Assembly (NCBI RefSeq): GCF_000215085.1
Contig: NC_015589.1
Coordinates: 1,550,001-1,614,000 of the forward strand
Origin: Desulforamulus ruminis DSM 2154
GTDB taxonomy: Bacteria; Bacillota; Desulfotomaculia; Desulfotomaculales; Desulfotomaculaceae
Direction of reading: 5' to 3'
DNA length: 64,000 bases
Below the pieces are notes generated by a model. It did no database searches. It was given only the letters and a program-made list of their open reading frames with translations, and was not told where the DNA came from. Of the stretch, positions 54,616 through 63,926 are shown in pieces; position 1 is the first letter of the stretch, and each line of letters begins with the position of its first letter. Position numbers and translations under genes: made by a program.

Positions 54616-54626
54616 AAAAATTCAAC

Positions 54627-54654
54627 GCTGCTGGCAGGATGAACTGCCAGCAGC
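54627..54654 (+). promoter_or_regulatory. intra-operon hairpin between binding protein and ATPase genes
   Basis: GCTGCTGGCAG (54627-54637) is exactly complementary to 54644-54654 with a GATGAA loop and no T-run. Such hairpins often protect the binding-protein mRNA so that it is more abundant than the transporter part. Confidence 0.6.
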
Positions 54655-54676
54655 AAAAATTTAAGGAGAGAATAAC

Positions 54677-56206
54677 TTGACTACCGATGTTTTGGTAGAA
54701 ATGAAGCAGATTATAAAGCGGTTTCCGGGGGTGCTGGCCAACGACCGGGTCAATTTACAGGTAAAACATGGCGAGATCCATGCTTTACTGGGGGAAAATG
54801 GCTCTGGTAAAAGCACCCTTATGTCCATTTTATCCGGTTTATACAGGCCGGACGCCGGTGAAATCCATATCGGGGGTCAGAGGGTAACCTTCCGTTCCCC
54901 CCGGGAGGCCATTGATGCCGGAATTGGCATGGTGCACCAGCATTTTAAACAAGTAGAGACCTTTTCGGTGGCTGAAAATGTAATTCTGGGCAGCAAAGAT
55001 ACCGAGTTTTTGGTGAAGACCCGTCAGGTGGAAAAGGAAATCGAGGCTATCTCCAAGGGCTATGGGCTACAGGTTGACCCCACCGCAAAGATCTGGCAGT
55101 TATCGGTGGCCGAGAGGCAGCGGGTGGAAATTGTCAAGATGCTGTACCGGGGTTCCAAGGTATTGATTCTGGACGAACCGACGGCCGTGTTGACCCCGCA
55201 GGAGGCCAGAGAATTGTTTCAGGTGCTGCGCCAAATGACCGCCAGAGGGCAGTCCATTATTCTCATTACCCATAAACTCAATGAGGTAATGGAAGTGGCT
55301 CACCGGGTTACCATTCTCCGAAGTGGCAAGTCCGTGGCCACCCGGTCCAGGGAACAAGTGAACGAACGGGAATTAGCCAGGCTTATGATGGGACAGGACA
55401 TGATTATCCCCTCTAAAAAGAAGCCCGGTAACTTTGGCCGGGAGATGCTGGCCTTAAATCATGTGTCTGCGGATAGTGACGGCCACCGTCCGGGATTGAA
55501 CCAGGTTTCTCTAACCGTTAAAGAAGGAGAAGTGCTGGGAATCGCCGGGATTGCCGGAAATGGCCGTCGGGAACTGGCCGAGGTGATTGTAGGGCTGCGG
55601 CCTGTTTCCGATGGCGGGATTTTCATTGGCGGAAAGGATGTCACTAATCTTTCTCCCCGGCAAATTATTGAAGAAAATGTAAGTTATATCCCTGAAGACC
55701 GTTTGGGTTCCGGGCTGGTGCCCAACCTGGGAGCGGTGGATAATTTAATATTGAAGGAATACCGGCGTCCCGGGTTGGGCAGTGGCCCATTTATAAACCG
55801 TCGGAAGACTGCCGATTTTGCTGAAAAATTGATTCAGGAAGTGGATGTAAAAATTACCGGTTTGGATGCACCGGTTAAAATGTTGTCCGGAGGAAATTTG
55901 CAAAGGCTGCTGCTGGCCCGGGAACTGGCCTCCTCCCCCCGGGTGATTGTGGCTGTTTATCCGGTGCGCGGCTTAGATATTGCAGCCGCCGAAGCGGTGC
56001 ATAAAATGCTTCTGGACCAGAGAGACCGGGGTGCCGCCATTGTGTTAATATCGGAGGATCTGGAAGAGCTGTTAAAGCTATCCGATCGTATCGGGGTATT
56101 GTTTAAGGGAACTTTAATGGGAATTCTACCCGTTGAGCAAGCGGAGCCGGAACAGATCGGCCTGATGATGCTGGGTTCCCGGTTCGGGGAGGAAGTGGCT
56201 TCATGA
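54677..56206 (+). CDS. nucleoside ABC transporter ATPase, duplicated domain
   Basis: A 509-residue protein with two ABC domains. The first has GENGSGKST and LILDEPTAVLTP; the second is divergent (GIAGNGRRE and VIVAVYPVRGLDIAA) as in sugar/nucleoside ATPases of the MglA/NupO type. TTG start with AAGGAGAG. The stop overlaps the first permease start by 4 bp. In the second domain the Asp-Glu of Walker B is replaced by Val-Tyr, which suggests reduced hydrolysis at that site. Confidence 0.9.
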   Translation: MTTDVLVEMKQIIKRFPGVLANDRVNLQVKHGEIHALLGENGSGKSTLMSILSGLYRPDAGEIHIGGQRVTFRSPREAIDAGIGMVHQHFKQVETFSVAENVILGSKDTEFLVKTRQVEKEIEAISKGYGLQVDPTAKIWQLSVAERQRVEIVKMLYRGSKVLILDEPTAVLTPQEARELFQVLRQMTARGQSIILITHKLNEVMEVAHRVTILRSGKSVATRSREQVNERELARLMMGQDMIIPSKKKPGNFGREMLALNHVSADSDGHRPGLNQVSLTVKEGEVLGIAGIAGNGRRELAEVIVGLRPVSDGGIFIGGKDVTNLSPRQIIEENVSYIPEDRLGSGLVPNLGAVDNLILKEYRRPGLGSGPFINRRKTADFAEKLIQEVDVKITGLDAPVKMLSGGNLQRLLLARELASSPRVIVAVYPVRGLDIAAAEAVHKMLLDQRDRGAAIVLISEDLEELLKLSDRIGVLFKGTLMGILPVEQAEPEQIGLMMLGSRFGEEVAS

Positions 56207-57297
56207 TTGGCATCGAAAGAAGGCTAACGCCTTCCCCCTTTAATATTGTTTTGATTCCGGTTATTGCTGTTCTGCTGGCCCTTTGTACCGGAGCGGTATT
56301 TTTATATCTTAACGGCTTGGCCAGTCCCGAGGGCATCACCTGGAGTAAAGTCATGTCCGTTTACGGGGGCATGCTGGGCGGAGCCTTTGGCTCGAAATAC
56401 GGCCTTTCCGAGACGGTTGTTAAGGCAATCCCGCTGATGCTGTGCGGCTTGGGCGTCTCCATTGCCTTTAGAATGCAGCTTTGGAATATTGGGGCGGAGG
56501 GTCAGTTTTATATGGGCGCCTTTGGGGCTTCCTGGGTGGCTTTAAGCTTCCCCCAATGGCCGGTTTATATCATGCTGCCCGCAATGATTGGCATGGGTCT
56601 GCTGCTGGGTGGGCTTTGGGGCCTGCTGCCGGCCATACCCAGGGCTTATTTGGGCGTGAATGAAACCATTACCACGCTGATGCTGAACTATGTGGCCATC
56701 CTTTGGGTGAGCTATCTGGTTTTTGGCCCCTGGAAGGATCCCAATGGGATGAATTTTCCCCTCAGTGCGACCTTTGAGCCGGCGGCTGTTTTACCTACCC
56801 TGGGCAACAGCCGTGTCCATGCAGGGCTTTTATTTGCCCTGGTGATTGCCTTGATTTTATGGCTGGCGTTGAGGCGTACCCGCTGGGGATATGAGGTTAC
56901 CGTGATCGGGGAGAGCCCCAGGGCAGCCCGTTTTGCGGGAATGAATATTGCCAAAAATATTCTGGTGGTTATGTTCTTAAGCGGGGCGGTGGCCGGTTTG
57001 GCCGGCATGGCGGAAGTTTCGGCCATTACCCAGAGAATGCAGGCCGGAATCAGCCCCGGGTATGGCTACACCGCTATTATTGTGGCCTGGCTGGCCAAAT
57101 TAAATCCCATGGCCATTATTTTGGTTTCTTTTCTGCTGGGGGCCTTGCAGGTAGGCGGCTATAGCGTGCAGACCAGCGGGGTGCCTGCGGCCATTGTCTC
57201 TATGATTCAAGGAGCATTACTGTTCTTTGTACTGGGCGGAGAGTTTTTTAATCGTTATAAGCTTGTCCTGAAGGGCAAAGAGAAAGTGGAGGTATAG
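56203..57297 (+). CDS. nucleoside ABC transporter permease 1
   Basis: A 364-residue membrane protein of the BPD-transp-2 family: N-terminal helix, then eight to nine helices, with GAEGQFYMGAFGA and GVNETITTLMLNYVAI typical of NupP-type permeases. ATG 56203 overlaps the ATPase stop. Partner of the next gene. Confidence 0.9.
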   Translation: MIGIERRLTPSPFNIVLIPVIAVLLALCTGAVFLYLNGLASPEGITWSKVMSVYGGMLGGAFGSKYGLSETVVKAIPLMLCGLGVSIAFRMQLWNIGAEGQFYMGAFGASWVALSFPQWPVYIMLPAMIGMGLLLGGLWGLLPAIPRAYLGVNETITTLMLNYVAILWVSYLVFGPWKDPNGMNFPLSATFEPAAVLPTLGNSRVHAGLLFALVIALILWLALRRTRWGYEVTVIGESPRAARFAGMNIAKNILVVMFLSGAVAGLAGMAEVSAITQRMQAGISPGYGYTAIIVAWLAKLNPMAIILVSFLLGALQVGGYSVQTSGVPAAIVSMIQGALLFFVLGGEFFNRYKLVLKGKEKVEV

Positions 57298-57301
57298 CCC
57301 G

Positions 57302-58234
57302 GTGACTCAAGACATCATCATTGCTATTTTGGCTACCGCCATCACAGCGGGAACCCCCATCCTCTATGCTGCCCTGGGGGAAATTTTGACCGAACGGGCC
57401 GGTATACTAAACCTGGGCGTAGAGGGCCTGATGCTGGTGGGCGCCGTGAGCGGCTTTGTTTTTGCGGTACGGACCGGGAATCCCTGGATCGGCCTGATGG
57501 CAGCCATGATCGCCGGAGGGGCCCTGGCCCTGATTCATGCTTTTCTCACCGTAACCCTGCAGGCCAATCAGGTTGTCAGCGGTCTGGCCCTGACACTTTT
57601 TGGGACGGGTTTATCGGGTTTTATTGGTAAGCCTTACATCGGTATTCCTGTGGAAAATGCCTTTAAACCCTTTCATATGAACTATCTCAGTGATATCCCT
57701 TTCTTAGGACCGATTTTTTTCCAGCATGATATGCTGGTTTATCTTAGCTATCTGCTGGTGCCCTTATTGTGGTTTTTAATTTACCGCACCCGGCCAGGGT
57801 TAAACCTGAGGGCTGTGGGAGAGAATCCCGCTTCGGCGGATTCTCTGGGTGTCAGTGTTTACAAAGTGCGGTATCTGTATGTTATTGCGGGCGGTATGCT
57901 AGGGGGACTGGGAGGAGCCTATCTCTCTCTGGCCTACGCCCCAACCTGGCTGGAGAATATGACTGCCGGCCGGGGCTGGATTGCCGTGGCTCTGGTGATC
58001 TTCGCCACCTGGAACCCCTTGCGGGCCATGTTGGGCAGTTATATCTTTGGCGGCATTGATGCCTTTGGTTTTCGGGCCCAAACCCTGGGAATCATGATTC
58101 CTTCGTTCTTTTTTAAAATGCTTCCTTACCTTTTTACCATTTTCGTTTTAATTATTGTGACCCGTAAGGCCATGATTAACCGGGTGGGTGCTCCGGGTGC
58201 CTTAGGCCTGCCCTACGACCGCGAAGAGCGTTAA
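57302..58234 (+). CDS. nucleoside ABC transporter permease 2
   Basis: A 310-residue membrane protein of the same family, with ERAGILNLGVEGLMLVGAV near residue 30 and AYLSLAYAPTWLENMTAGRGWIA near residue 205. GTG start directly after permease 1, so the two are translated together and form the heterodimeric channel. Confidence 0.9.
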   Translation: MTQDIIIAILATAITAGTPILYAALGEILTERAGILNLGVEGLMLVGAVSGFVFAVRTGNPWIGLMAAMIAGGALALIHAFLTVTLQANQVVSGLALTLFGTGLSGFIGKPYIGIPVENAFKPFHMNYLSDIPFLGPIFFQHDMLVYLSYLLVPLLWFLIYRTRPGLNLRAVGENPASADSLGVSVYKVRYLYVIAGGMLGGLGGAYLSLAYAPTWLENMTAGRGWIAVALVIFATWNPLRAMLGSYIFGGIDAFGFRAQTLGIMIPSFFFKMLPYLFTIFVLIIVTRKAMINRVGAPGALGLPYDREER

Positions 58235-58255
58235 CTTAAGAGAGGGGTTATCCGA

Positions 58256-58828
58256 ATGGATTTGCTTAAAGATAGAATTGAAAAGGACGGCAAGGTTATT
58301 TCCGACCAGGTTATCTCGGTGGATTCCTTTATTAATCATATGGTGGATCCCGTTTTAATGATGGAGATCGGAACCGAGTTTGCCCGCCGTTTTGCAGCAG
58401 GGAAGGTAACCAAGGTTCTGACAGTGGAGGCTTCCGGAATTGCGGTGGGGCTGACAACCGCCATGGCTTTGAAGGTCCCCTTATTGTTTGCCAAAAAGAA
58501 AAAGCCGTCCACGCTGGATCATAATTATTATCTGTCCAATATCTACTCTTTTACCAAGCAGGAGTCCGTGGATGTCTATGTGGCTAAAAAATATCTTACA
58601 GACAATGACCGTGTATTAATTGTTGACGATTTTTTGGCCCGGGGGGAAGCCCTTAAAGGAATGACGGGACTGGTGAAACAAGCCGGAGCGGTGTTGGTGG
58701 GCATCGGCATTGTGATTGAAAAAGTATTTCAAGGGGGAGGCCAGGCCCTGCGGGAATCCGGTATTCCTATCGAATCTTTAGTAAAAATCCACAGCTTAGA
58801 GGGTGGAAAATTACATTTAGGTGAATAG
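58256..58828 (+). CDS. xpt: xanthine phosphoribosyltransferase
   Basis: A 190-residue type I phosphoribosyltransferase with the PRPP-binding motif [16 protein letters not shown] near residue 121 and the N-terminal [14 protein letters not shown] of Xpt. It salvages xanthine to XMP. AGAGAGGGG precedes ATG 58256. Its place in this operon ties the importer to purine bases or nucleosides. Confidence 0.93.
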   Translation: MDLLKDRIEKDGKVISDQVISVDSFINHMVDPVLMMEIGTEFARRFAAGKVTKVLTVEASGIAVGLTTAMALKVPLLFAKKKKPSTLDHNYYLSNIYSFTKQESVDVYVAKKYLTDNDRVLIVDDFLARGEALKGMTGLVKQAGAVLVGIGIVIEKVFQGGGQALRESGIPIESLVKIHSLEGGKLHLGE

Positions 58829-58882
58829 AGGAAGTGTCGCAGAACTACTTTAATAGACAGATAACATAAAGAACCGAACAGG

Positions 58883-58921
58883 AATAGAACGCGGATTTTA
58901 CAGATTTCCGCGTTCTATTAT
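58883..58921 (+). terminator. terminator of the purine uptake operon
   Basis: AATAGAACGCGGA (58883-58895) pairs with TCCGCGTTCTATT (58907-58919). Confidence 0.8.
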
Positions 58922-59016
58922 TTGCAGATTAAGAGTTGTAAATTTTTTACTTTCAGGACAAAATCCTGGAACAAGGACAGGGTTTCCAACGTCAATATTT
59001 ACGAGGAGGGAATAAT

Positions 59017-59937
59017 ATGCAAAAAAAATTCGGCATTGTGCTCCTCGGGAGTATGCTGGCGGGTGTTCTTTTTCTGGGGCCTATGGGATTGGGTCAGGCT
59101 GTTGAAATGGTAAAAGCACCCTTTAACCCGGCTCAGCAAAAGGAAAGTACTGTAAGAAATACAAATCATTTATCCGCTTCACCGATGGAGTCATCATACA
59201 ATCAATCCTTTGTAAGCAGGGCAGAAGTGGCTACAAAATTGGTAGACGCCCTGGACCTAAATTTGGATGGCTACCGTTTTTTTGAAGCTCCGGAGGTAAA
59301 GGACTTTTTTGATGATGTGCCGCTAAACTCTCCGGCTGCGGAAGCCATTACCATATTGGGTTATAACGGCGCTCTGAATACGGTGGACAGGTCCTTCGGA
59401 CCGGATGAAAAAATGCCGCGGGAAGAGATGGCTGTTATCCTTGCCAATTTGATGCATCAGAAAGCCAAAATTTCGGCTAGTCAGCCGGGGGAAATTCCTT
59501 CTGTAAAGGATTTGTCTCAGGTTGACAAAGAAGCGGTTGAGGCGGTCCAACAGGTGGTTGGTTTGAAGATTATGGATGTCGATCAGCAGGGAAATTTCCA
59601 GCCGCAGCAGGGAATGACCCAGGAAGAATTAAATAAAATTCTGGCCAACCTGAAACAACGAATCAACACCAACAATTCCGATATATCGGCCAGGATCATA
59701 ACCGATGCGGAGGGAGGACGGAAAGTAGAGCTTTCCTGGGGTGAAAAGCCTTCCAGCGGTTATGAAATAAAAATTATTGACCTGGCGTTAGAGGGTGAAA
59801 CCTTAAACGTAACCTATCAAACAAGGGAGCCTTCGTCGGGGTCTTACAATTCCACGGCCATTACCGAACCCAAGGATAGTCACTCCATACCCGCTCAATA
59901 TCCGCTAAATTTAAAAATTCAATTACAGAAAAAATAA
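59017..59937 (+). CDS. exported protein with SLH-like repeats and PrcB-like C-terminal domain
   Basis: A 306-residue protein: signal peptide (about 1-29), two SLH-like modules (about 68-148 and 150-215, with SRAEVATKLVDAL and GPDEKMPREEMAVILANLM) and a C-terminal domain (about 225-306) with the PrcB-type GEKPSSGYEIKI motif. SLH modules anchor proteins to cell-wall polysaccharide. AGGAGGG ribosome site. The PrcB-like assignment is by motif only. Confidence 0.8.
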   Translation: MQKKFGIVLLGSMLAGVLFLGPMGLGQAVEMVKAPFNPAQQKESTVRNTNHLSASPMESSYNQSFVSRAEVATKLVDALDLNLDGYRFFEAPEVKDFFDDVPLNSPAAEAITILGYNGALNTVDRSFGPDEKMPREEMAVILANLMHQKAKISASQPGEIPSVKDLSQVDKEAVEAVQQVVGLKIMDVDQQGNFQPQQGMTQEELNKILANLKQRINTNNSDISARIITDAEGGRKVELSWGEKPSSGYEIKIIDLALEGETLNVTYQTREPSSGSYNSTAITEPKDSHSIPAQYPLNLKIQLQKK

Positions 59938-59969
59938 AACAATCGCCAATCCCCCCGCATCAGTAAAGC

Positions 59970-60146
59970 AAAAAGCCCTGAAAAACAGGCTTTTTGTAAA
60001 CAGTCGACATTACGGTGCGAGTGTGGAAGATGGACAAACAACGAAGGACACTGATTTTTCAGTGTCCTTTTTCGTAGGATTCAGGGCAAAACCAAAGCAG
60101 AGTAACCATCTTCACCGGGGCGTTCATTGAAAGATGACGCCCTTTT
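59970..60146 (+). terminator. three hairpins with T-runs between convergent genes
   Basis: The first is 59970-59995 (AAAAAGCC with GGCTTTTT). The second is a perfect 11-bp stem, 60044-60054 with 60059-60069, then TTTTC. The third is 60118-60142 (GGGCGT with ACGCCC, one bulge), followed by TTTT. The first serves the SLH gene; the second and third have no gene directly upstream on the plus strand. No gene is visible in 59938-60177. Confidence 0.7.
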
Positions 60147-60177
60147 CAATTCTAGAAAGGATAAGGTGTTACTTACT

Positions 60178-62292
60178 CTAACAAGATTGGTCCACCACGC
60201 CGTGCTGCTTTACATATTCCAGAAAACTATCAATGCTCAAAGACCTGCTGAAATAGAAGCCCTGATAATACTCACAGCCAAGTTCATGAAGCAGTTGGAC
60301 CTGCTCCTTTGTTTCTACGCCTTCAGCCACGGCCTTAACATTTAACTGACTGCAAAGGGAAAGGATGGATTTTACAATTTGCTGGCGTTGCTTGTCACTG
60401 GTAACCGCGCGTACCAGAGCGGCATCTATCTTTACGATATTGGCATAAAAATCACAAATGTATAGCAACGAACTGTGCCCCATTCCAAAATCATCAATGG
60501 ATAGATTTATGCCCATGCCCTTTATTTTTTCCAGCTTGCTCCGAGTGGAATCGCTTGAATCGATTGCGGCATTTTCCACAAGCTCCAGTTCCATATACCT
60601 GGGCTCAATACCTAACCGGTTAACGTGGGACTGTACAGTTTGAACCAGTGATTCGTCCTCCTGTAGTTGCCGTGGACTCAAATTCACAGAAAGGGATACT
60701 TTGTAGCCTTGTTTTTGCCAGCGTTTTAAATCGCCGAATGCCTGATTCATAACCCATATTCCCAATTCATTGGTGAGGTTGGCTTCATCGCAGATACGCA
60801 ATATGACTAATGGTGATACATATCCATAGATAGGATGAATCCATCGCAGGAGAGCCTCCGCTCCCATAACTTCGCCTTTGTGGTTTACTTTAGGCTGGTA
60901 CTCCAAATGAAGGGTTTGTGTACGGTTCCTAAAACCATCCTTGATCTCGCTTACTAAGGCACGGGCGAGAGAACCTATTTCATCGTGTCGGTTTAGGACG
61001 GTTTTCTTCTGTTGTTCCTGGATCTGTTGAATCTCACTTCCCAGGTTTTTAAAAACTGTAATACGGACGCGTTGTTGGCGCCTTTCCTGTAACCGGACGA
61101 AAGGAATATATACCAATACGGCCAATGCCAGGTTAACGGCCTGCATTACAATCCCATCAACTGATCCTGTACCGAGATAACCGGACAAAAAAATGGGGGT
61201 TGTCCATTCCACTGCCTGCGTTACCGGAGGCACCCATCCCATACGTACAGATGTCCAGGCAGTAAAACTCAGAATAACAGGCGATAAGACAAATGGAATA
61301 AAGAAATATGCGTTGAATATGATCGGCAAACCAAAAATCATGATTTCGTTTATATTAAAGATACCGGGCAGTATAGAAATCTTTGCCAACCGGTTTTCAC
61401 TACTTTTTTTCCCAATCAATAACAAGGCAACCAGCAATCCCAGAGTTGCTCCGGCGCCCCCCAAATAAACATATGTATCGAGAAATTCCTTGGTGAGGAT
61501 ACTGGCATCTGTCGCTGAAGAAATAACCGGTGTTGCATCTGACAGCGCATCCATAATGACATTGCCGCCATGTATGCCAAAAAACCATAAGATATGCGTG
61601 ATAACAATAATGATCAATGCGGAAGAGTAGTTCTGTCCTGTCATCCATATCTCATTTATTGCCTGCAAAAGCATTGCCTGACTTCCGGTCAGCCCGATAA
61701 AATCCAGCAGCATTTTGGTCACACTGAAAATAGAGACGGTGAGCAGAGCAGGTATAACAGCCCGAAAAGATGCCCGGATCAGAGCGCTCCCGTTATAATT
61801 GATCAGATCCGAAGGCTGGATACAGTCACGGCATTTGTAAAAAAAGCAAAACAGTTCGCAGGATAGTACAGATATGACGATAGCTCCAAACATACCAGCG
61901 GAACCTGCCTCTTCCGCACTTATAATCATATTTGAGTCATTTATAAATGCAATAAAAGAGGCAAACGCCGTTATTACAATAATAATTGCATTTACCTCGC
62001 CGGATTTCACAAGTCTTTTTTCCATTGAAATGGCATAGCTGACCGTAATCAGCGCTGTAATGGCCATGATTTGAAGTGTACCTCTATGTATCAGATGCCC
62101 AATTTCCCGCCATCCTTCCCCAAAAACACACAGCAGGAAATTCTGGTAAGCTGGAATGGGCAGATTAAGCAGTGCCAGAACAATGGAACCTATTAAAATG
62201 AACGGCATCAAATATAATAATCCTTTGCGAAGAGCCCGAAGAGTTTGTTGATTCGCCAGTTTAGATACAAGCGCCTCAAATTTTTCTATCAT
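60178..62292 (-). CDS. PTS EIIC-like membrane domain fused to an EAL phosphodiesterase domain
   Basis: A 704-residue fusion. Residues about 1-410 are a ten-helix EIIC-like sugar permease of the lactose/cellobiose type (IHGGNVIMDAL, NINEIMIFGLPIIFN). A short linker follows, then an EAL domain (about 455-700) with conserved catalytic residues: AEALLRW, NLSPRQL, LELVENA, IDDFGMGHSSL, KIDAALV, AEGVET and YYQGFYF. EAL enzymes hydrolyse cyclic di-GMP. No EIIB or EIIA part is present, so this is more likely a sugar-responsive sensor than a transporter. Similar fusions are known in Clostridia. Confidence 0.88.
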   Translation of the reverse strand: MIEKFEALVSKLANQQTLRALRKGLLYLMPFILIGSIVLALLNLPIPAYQNFLLCVFGEGWREIGHLIHRGTLQIMAITALITVSYAISMEKRLVKSGEVNAIIIVITAFASFIAFINDSNMIISAEEAGSAGMFGAIVISVLSCELFCFFYKCRDCIQPSDLINYNGSALIRASFRAVIPALLTVSIFSVTKMLLDFIGLTGSQAMLLQAINEIWMTGQNYSSALIIIVITHILWFFGIHGGNVIMDALSDATPVISSATDASILTKEFLDTYVYLGGAGATLGLLVALLLIGKKSSENRLAKISILPGIFNINEIMIFGLPIIFNAYFFIPFVLSPVILSFTAWTSVRMGWVPPVTQAVEWTTPIFLSGYLGTGSVDGIVMQAVNLALAVLVYIPFVRLQERRQQRVRITVFKNLGSEIQQIQEQQKKTVLNRHDEIGSLARALVSEIKDGFRNRTQTLHLEYQPKVNHKGEVMGAEALLRWIHPIYGYVSPLVILRICDEANLTNELGIWVMNQAFGDLKRWQKQGYKVSLSVNLSPRQLQEDESLVQTVQSHVNRLGIEPRYMELELVENAAIDSSDSTRSKLEKIKGMGINLSIDDFGMGHSSLLYICDFYANIVKIDAALVRAVTSDKQRQQIVKSILSLCSQLNVKAVAEGVETKEQVQLLHELGCEYYQGFYFSRSLSIDSFLEYVKQHGVVDQSC

Positions 62293-62363
62293 TACTTAAT
62301 TCCCTCTTTCAGGTAAGCATAAATTATAGGTCGCAATGCAAAGAATGCCGATTAGGCCGATTC

Positions 62364-62648
62364 TTATATTTCATCACTATGCCGGGGATTCTGGGATACT
62401 ATTTTAATAGCACGCATTATTGAAATGGTAATATTGATTTGCCTTTGTAAAGTAAGCAACTCACATTGCGTCATTACTTCACCAACGCGGGTTACCACAT
62501 ATCTTGGCGGCAAATCATTCAATGCCAATGCACGTACATCGGCACGGCATCGTTCACAAGTACACATTTTTGACAGCTCCATTAACCCTTTCAACTTACA
62601 GTCAACTATTTGTTCCATTACGTTATTTGAAATGAATTTTTCATTCAT
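62364..62648 (-). CDS. ComFB-family protein
   Basis: A 94-residue protein with NVMEQIVDCKL, a CTCERCRADVRALALNDLPPRYVVT core and conserved Cys pairs, matching the late competence ComFB family. Members in cyanobacteria bind cyclic dinucleotides. It lies upstream of the EIIC-EAL gene on the same strand, 71 bp apart, so the two may be co-transcribed and act in one cyclic di-GMP circuit; the pairing function is an inference. Confidence 0.8.
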   Translation of the reverse strand: MNEKFISNNVMEQIVDCKLKGLMELSKMCTCERCRADVRALALNDLPPRYVVTRVGEVMTQCELLTLQRQINITISIMRAIKIVSQNPRHSDEI

Positions 62649-62882
62649 GGCCTACCATCCTCTCATGCCCTTGCCATATTTTTCAAATGTAAAATATTCG
62701 ATTGGCTCGTTGTTGCAAATTGTATTCAATGTATGTAATTTTGTTCCCAATTGATGTTTTTTCGTTACAGGGAAAAAATTATTTTATTTTAATTACTGTA
62801 ATTTTTTATAGTGAAGGGTATTTGTTGTTGCTAATAATTACGATAATATAATTAGATTCATATCATAAAGTAGGTGTATAAA

Positions 62883-63809
62883 ATGTTTTGGAATAAAAGG
62901 AAAGCCCCGAAAAACCAAGAGGCCAATCAGCCGGTCAACGGCGAAAATAGTATCCTTAAGCAGGACTTGAGCGAGAAGGCCAAGTATTCGGGCGTATATG
63001 TCATGCGGCTTCTCTTTAAGGAAAAGGTTTCAAGGCCTGCGTCTCCAGCCTTGACAGACAGGTTGAAAGCTCGGTTTGGGGGGATAGATGTTGTTTCCGA
63101 TACTTCGGGGCTTGTGTCCTTCGCCTTGACCGATCATCTGGTTACCTATAAGGATGATAAAAAGGTGCCGTCGCAGCTCATGCTCGTGGAATGTAATCCT
63201 GTGCAAGAGCCCATTGGCGACGCCATTAACCGCACACAGTTTTGGGATTGTCCGGACGGAGTTGAGTTGTTGGACTCCTGCCCGTGGCAGGTAATGACAT
63301 CGGATTTTATGGCGGGTGGACTCCCTCCCTTGGAACGCGCTGATATTCTCGCTGATTGGCTGGAAATCCTACTTGATTTATTCCCCCAATGCGCAGCAGT
63401 TTATTTTGATGCCAGCGGGAAGTTGATGCCGGCAGACAGCATGCGAGAGAACCCATACACAGGCCCGCTCCGCTTTTTTCAGGGCGGGGTCAATGCCCGC
63501 TTTTTCAATATACAAGGGTCAAATGATATGCTTGTGGATACGCTCGGCCTGTATGCTTTGGGACTGCCGGACGTGCAATACCATTTCCGCGACCTTAATC
63601 CGAACGATGTGGTAAGGCACGCCTACAATACGGCAATATACCAATTTGAGAATGGCGCCCCCATTGAGTCGGGACACACAATCGGAGGAATTGAGCCGGA
63701 CAGCAAGTGGAAGTGTCAATACGAGGATTCCCTGATCCAGCCCTCCCGTGTTGTTTTGGACATAGCTGCCGGCGAGTTTGCTTCCGGCAGACGGAACGGA
63801 GAAATCTAA
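62883..63809 (+). CDS. DUF4261-like protein
   Basis: About 308 residues, soluble, with a Lys/Asn-rich N-terminus and a conserved-looking domain (about 40-300) containing LLFKEKVSRPASPALTDRLK, CPWQVMTSDFMAGGLPP and FFQGGVNARFFNI, resembling DUF4261 proteins of unknown role. ATG 62883 has AGTAGGTG upstream. Base composition is less AT-biased than its leader. It faces the ComFB gene in divergent orientation, with the 62649-62882 AT-rich stretch between them. Confidence 0.6.
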   Translation: MFWNKRKAPKNQEANQPVNGENSILKQDLSEKAKYSGVYVMRLLFKEKVSRPASPALTDRLKARFGGIDVVSDTSGLVSFALTDHLVTYKDDKKVPSQLMLVECNPVQEPIGDAINRTQFWDCPDGVELLDSCPWQVMTSDFMAGGLPPLERADILADWLEILLDLFPQCAAVYFDASGKLMPADSMRENPYTGPLRFFQGGVNARFFNIQGSNDMLVDTLGLYALGLPDVQYHFRDLNPNDVVRHAYNTAIYQFENGAPIESGHTIGGIEPDSKWKCQYEDSLIQPSRVVLDIAAGEFASGRRNGEI

Positions 63810-63878
63810 GGCTTAAGGTTAAGGGAAAACAGGGTGATAAGCTGTCAAATTCTATTTTGGAAAGGAAAAATGAAAAAG

Positions 63879-63926
63879 AAGAGAATGCCGCTTTTTACTT
63901 ATGTTTATGGCACTCTCTTTTTATTT
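63879..63926 (+). terminator. terminator after the DUF4261-like gene
   Basis: AAGAGAATGCC (63879-63889) pairs with GGCACTCTCTT (63909-63919, one mismatch), followed by TTTTATTTT. 63927-64000 shows no gene. Confidence 0.7.

Noticed and set aside
60127-60345. Plus-strand open frame of 72 codons
   Set aside because: It is mostly antisense to the EAL domain end and contains a terminator-like hairpin at its start.
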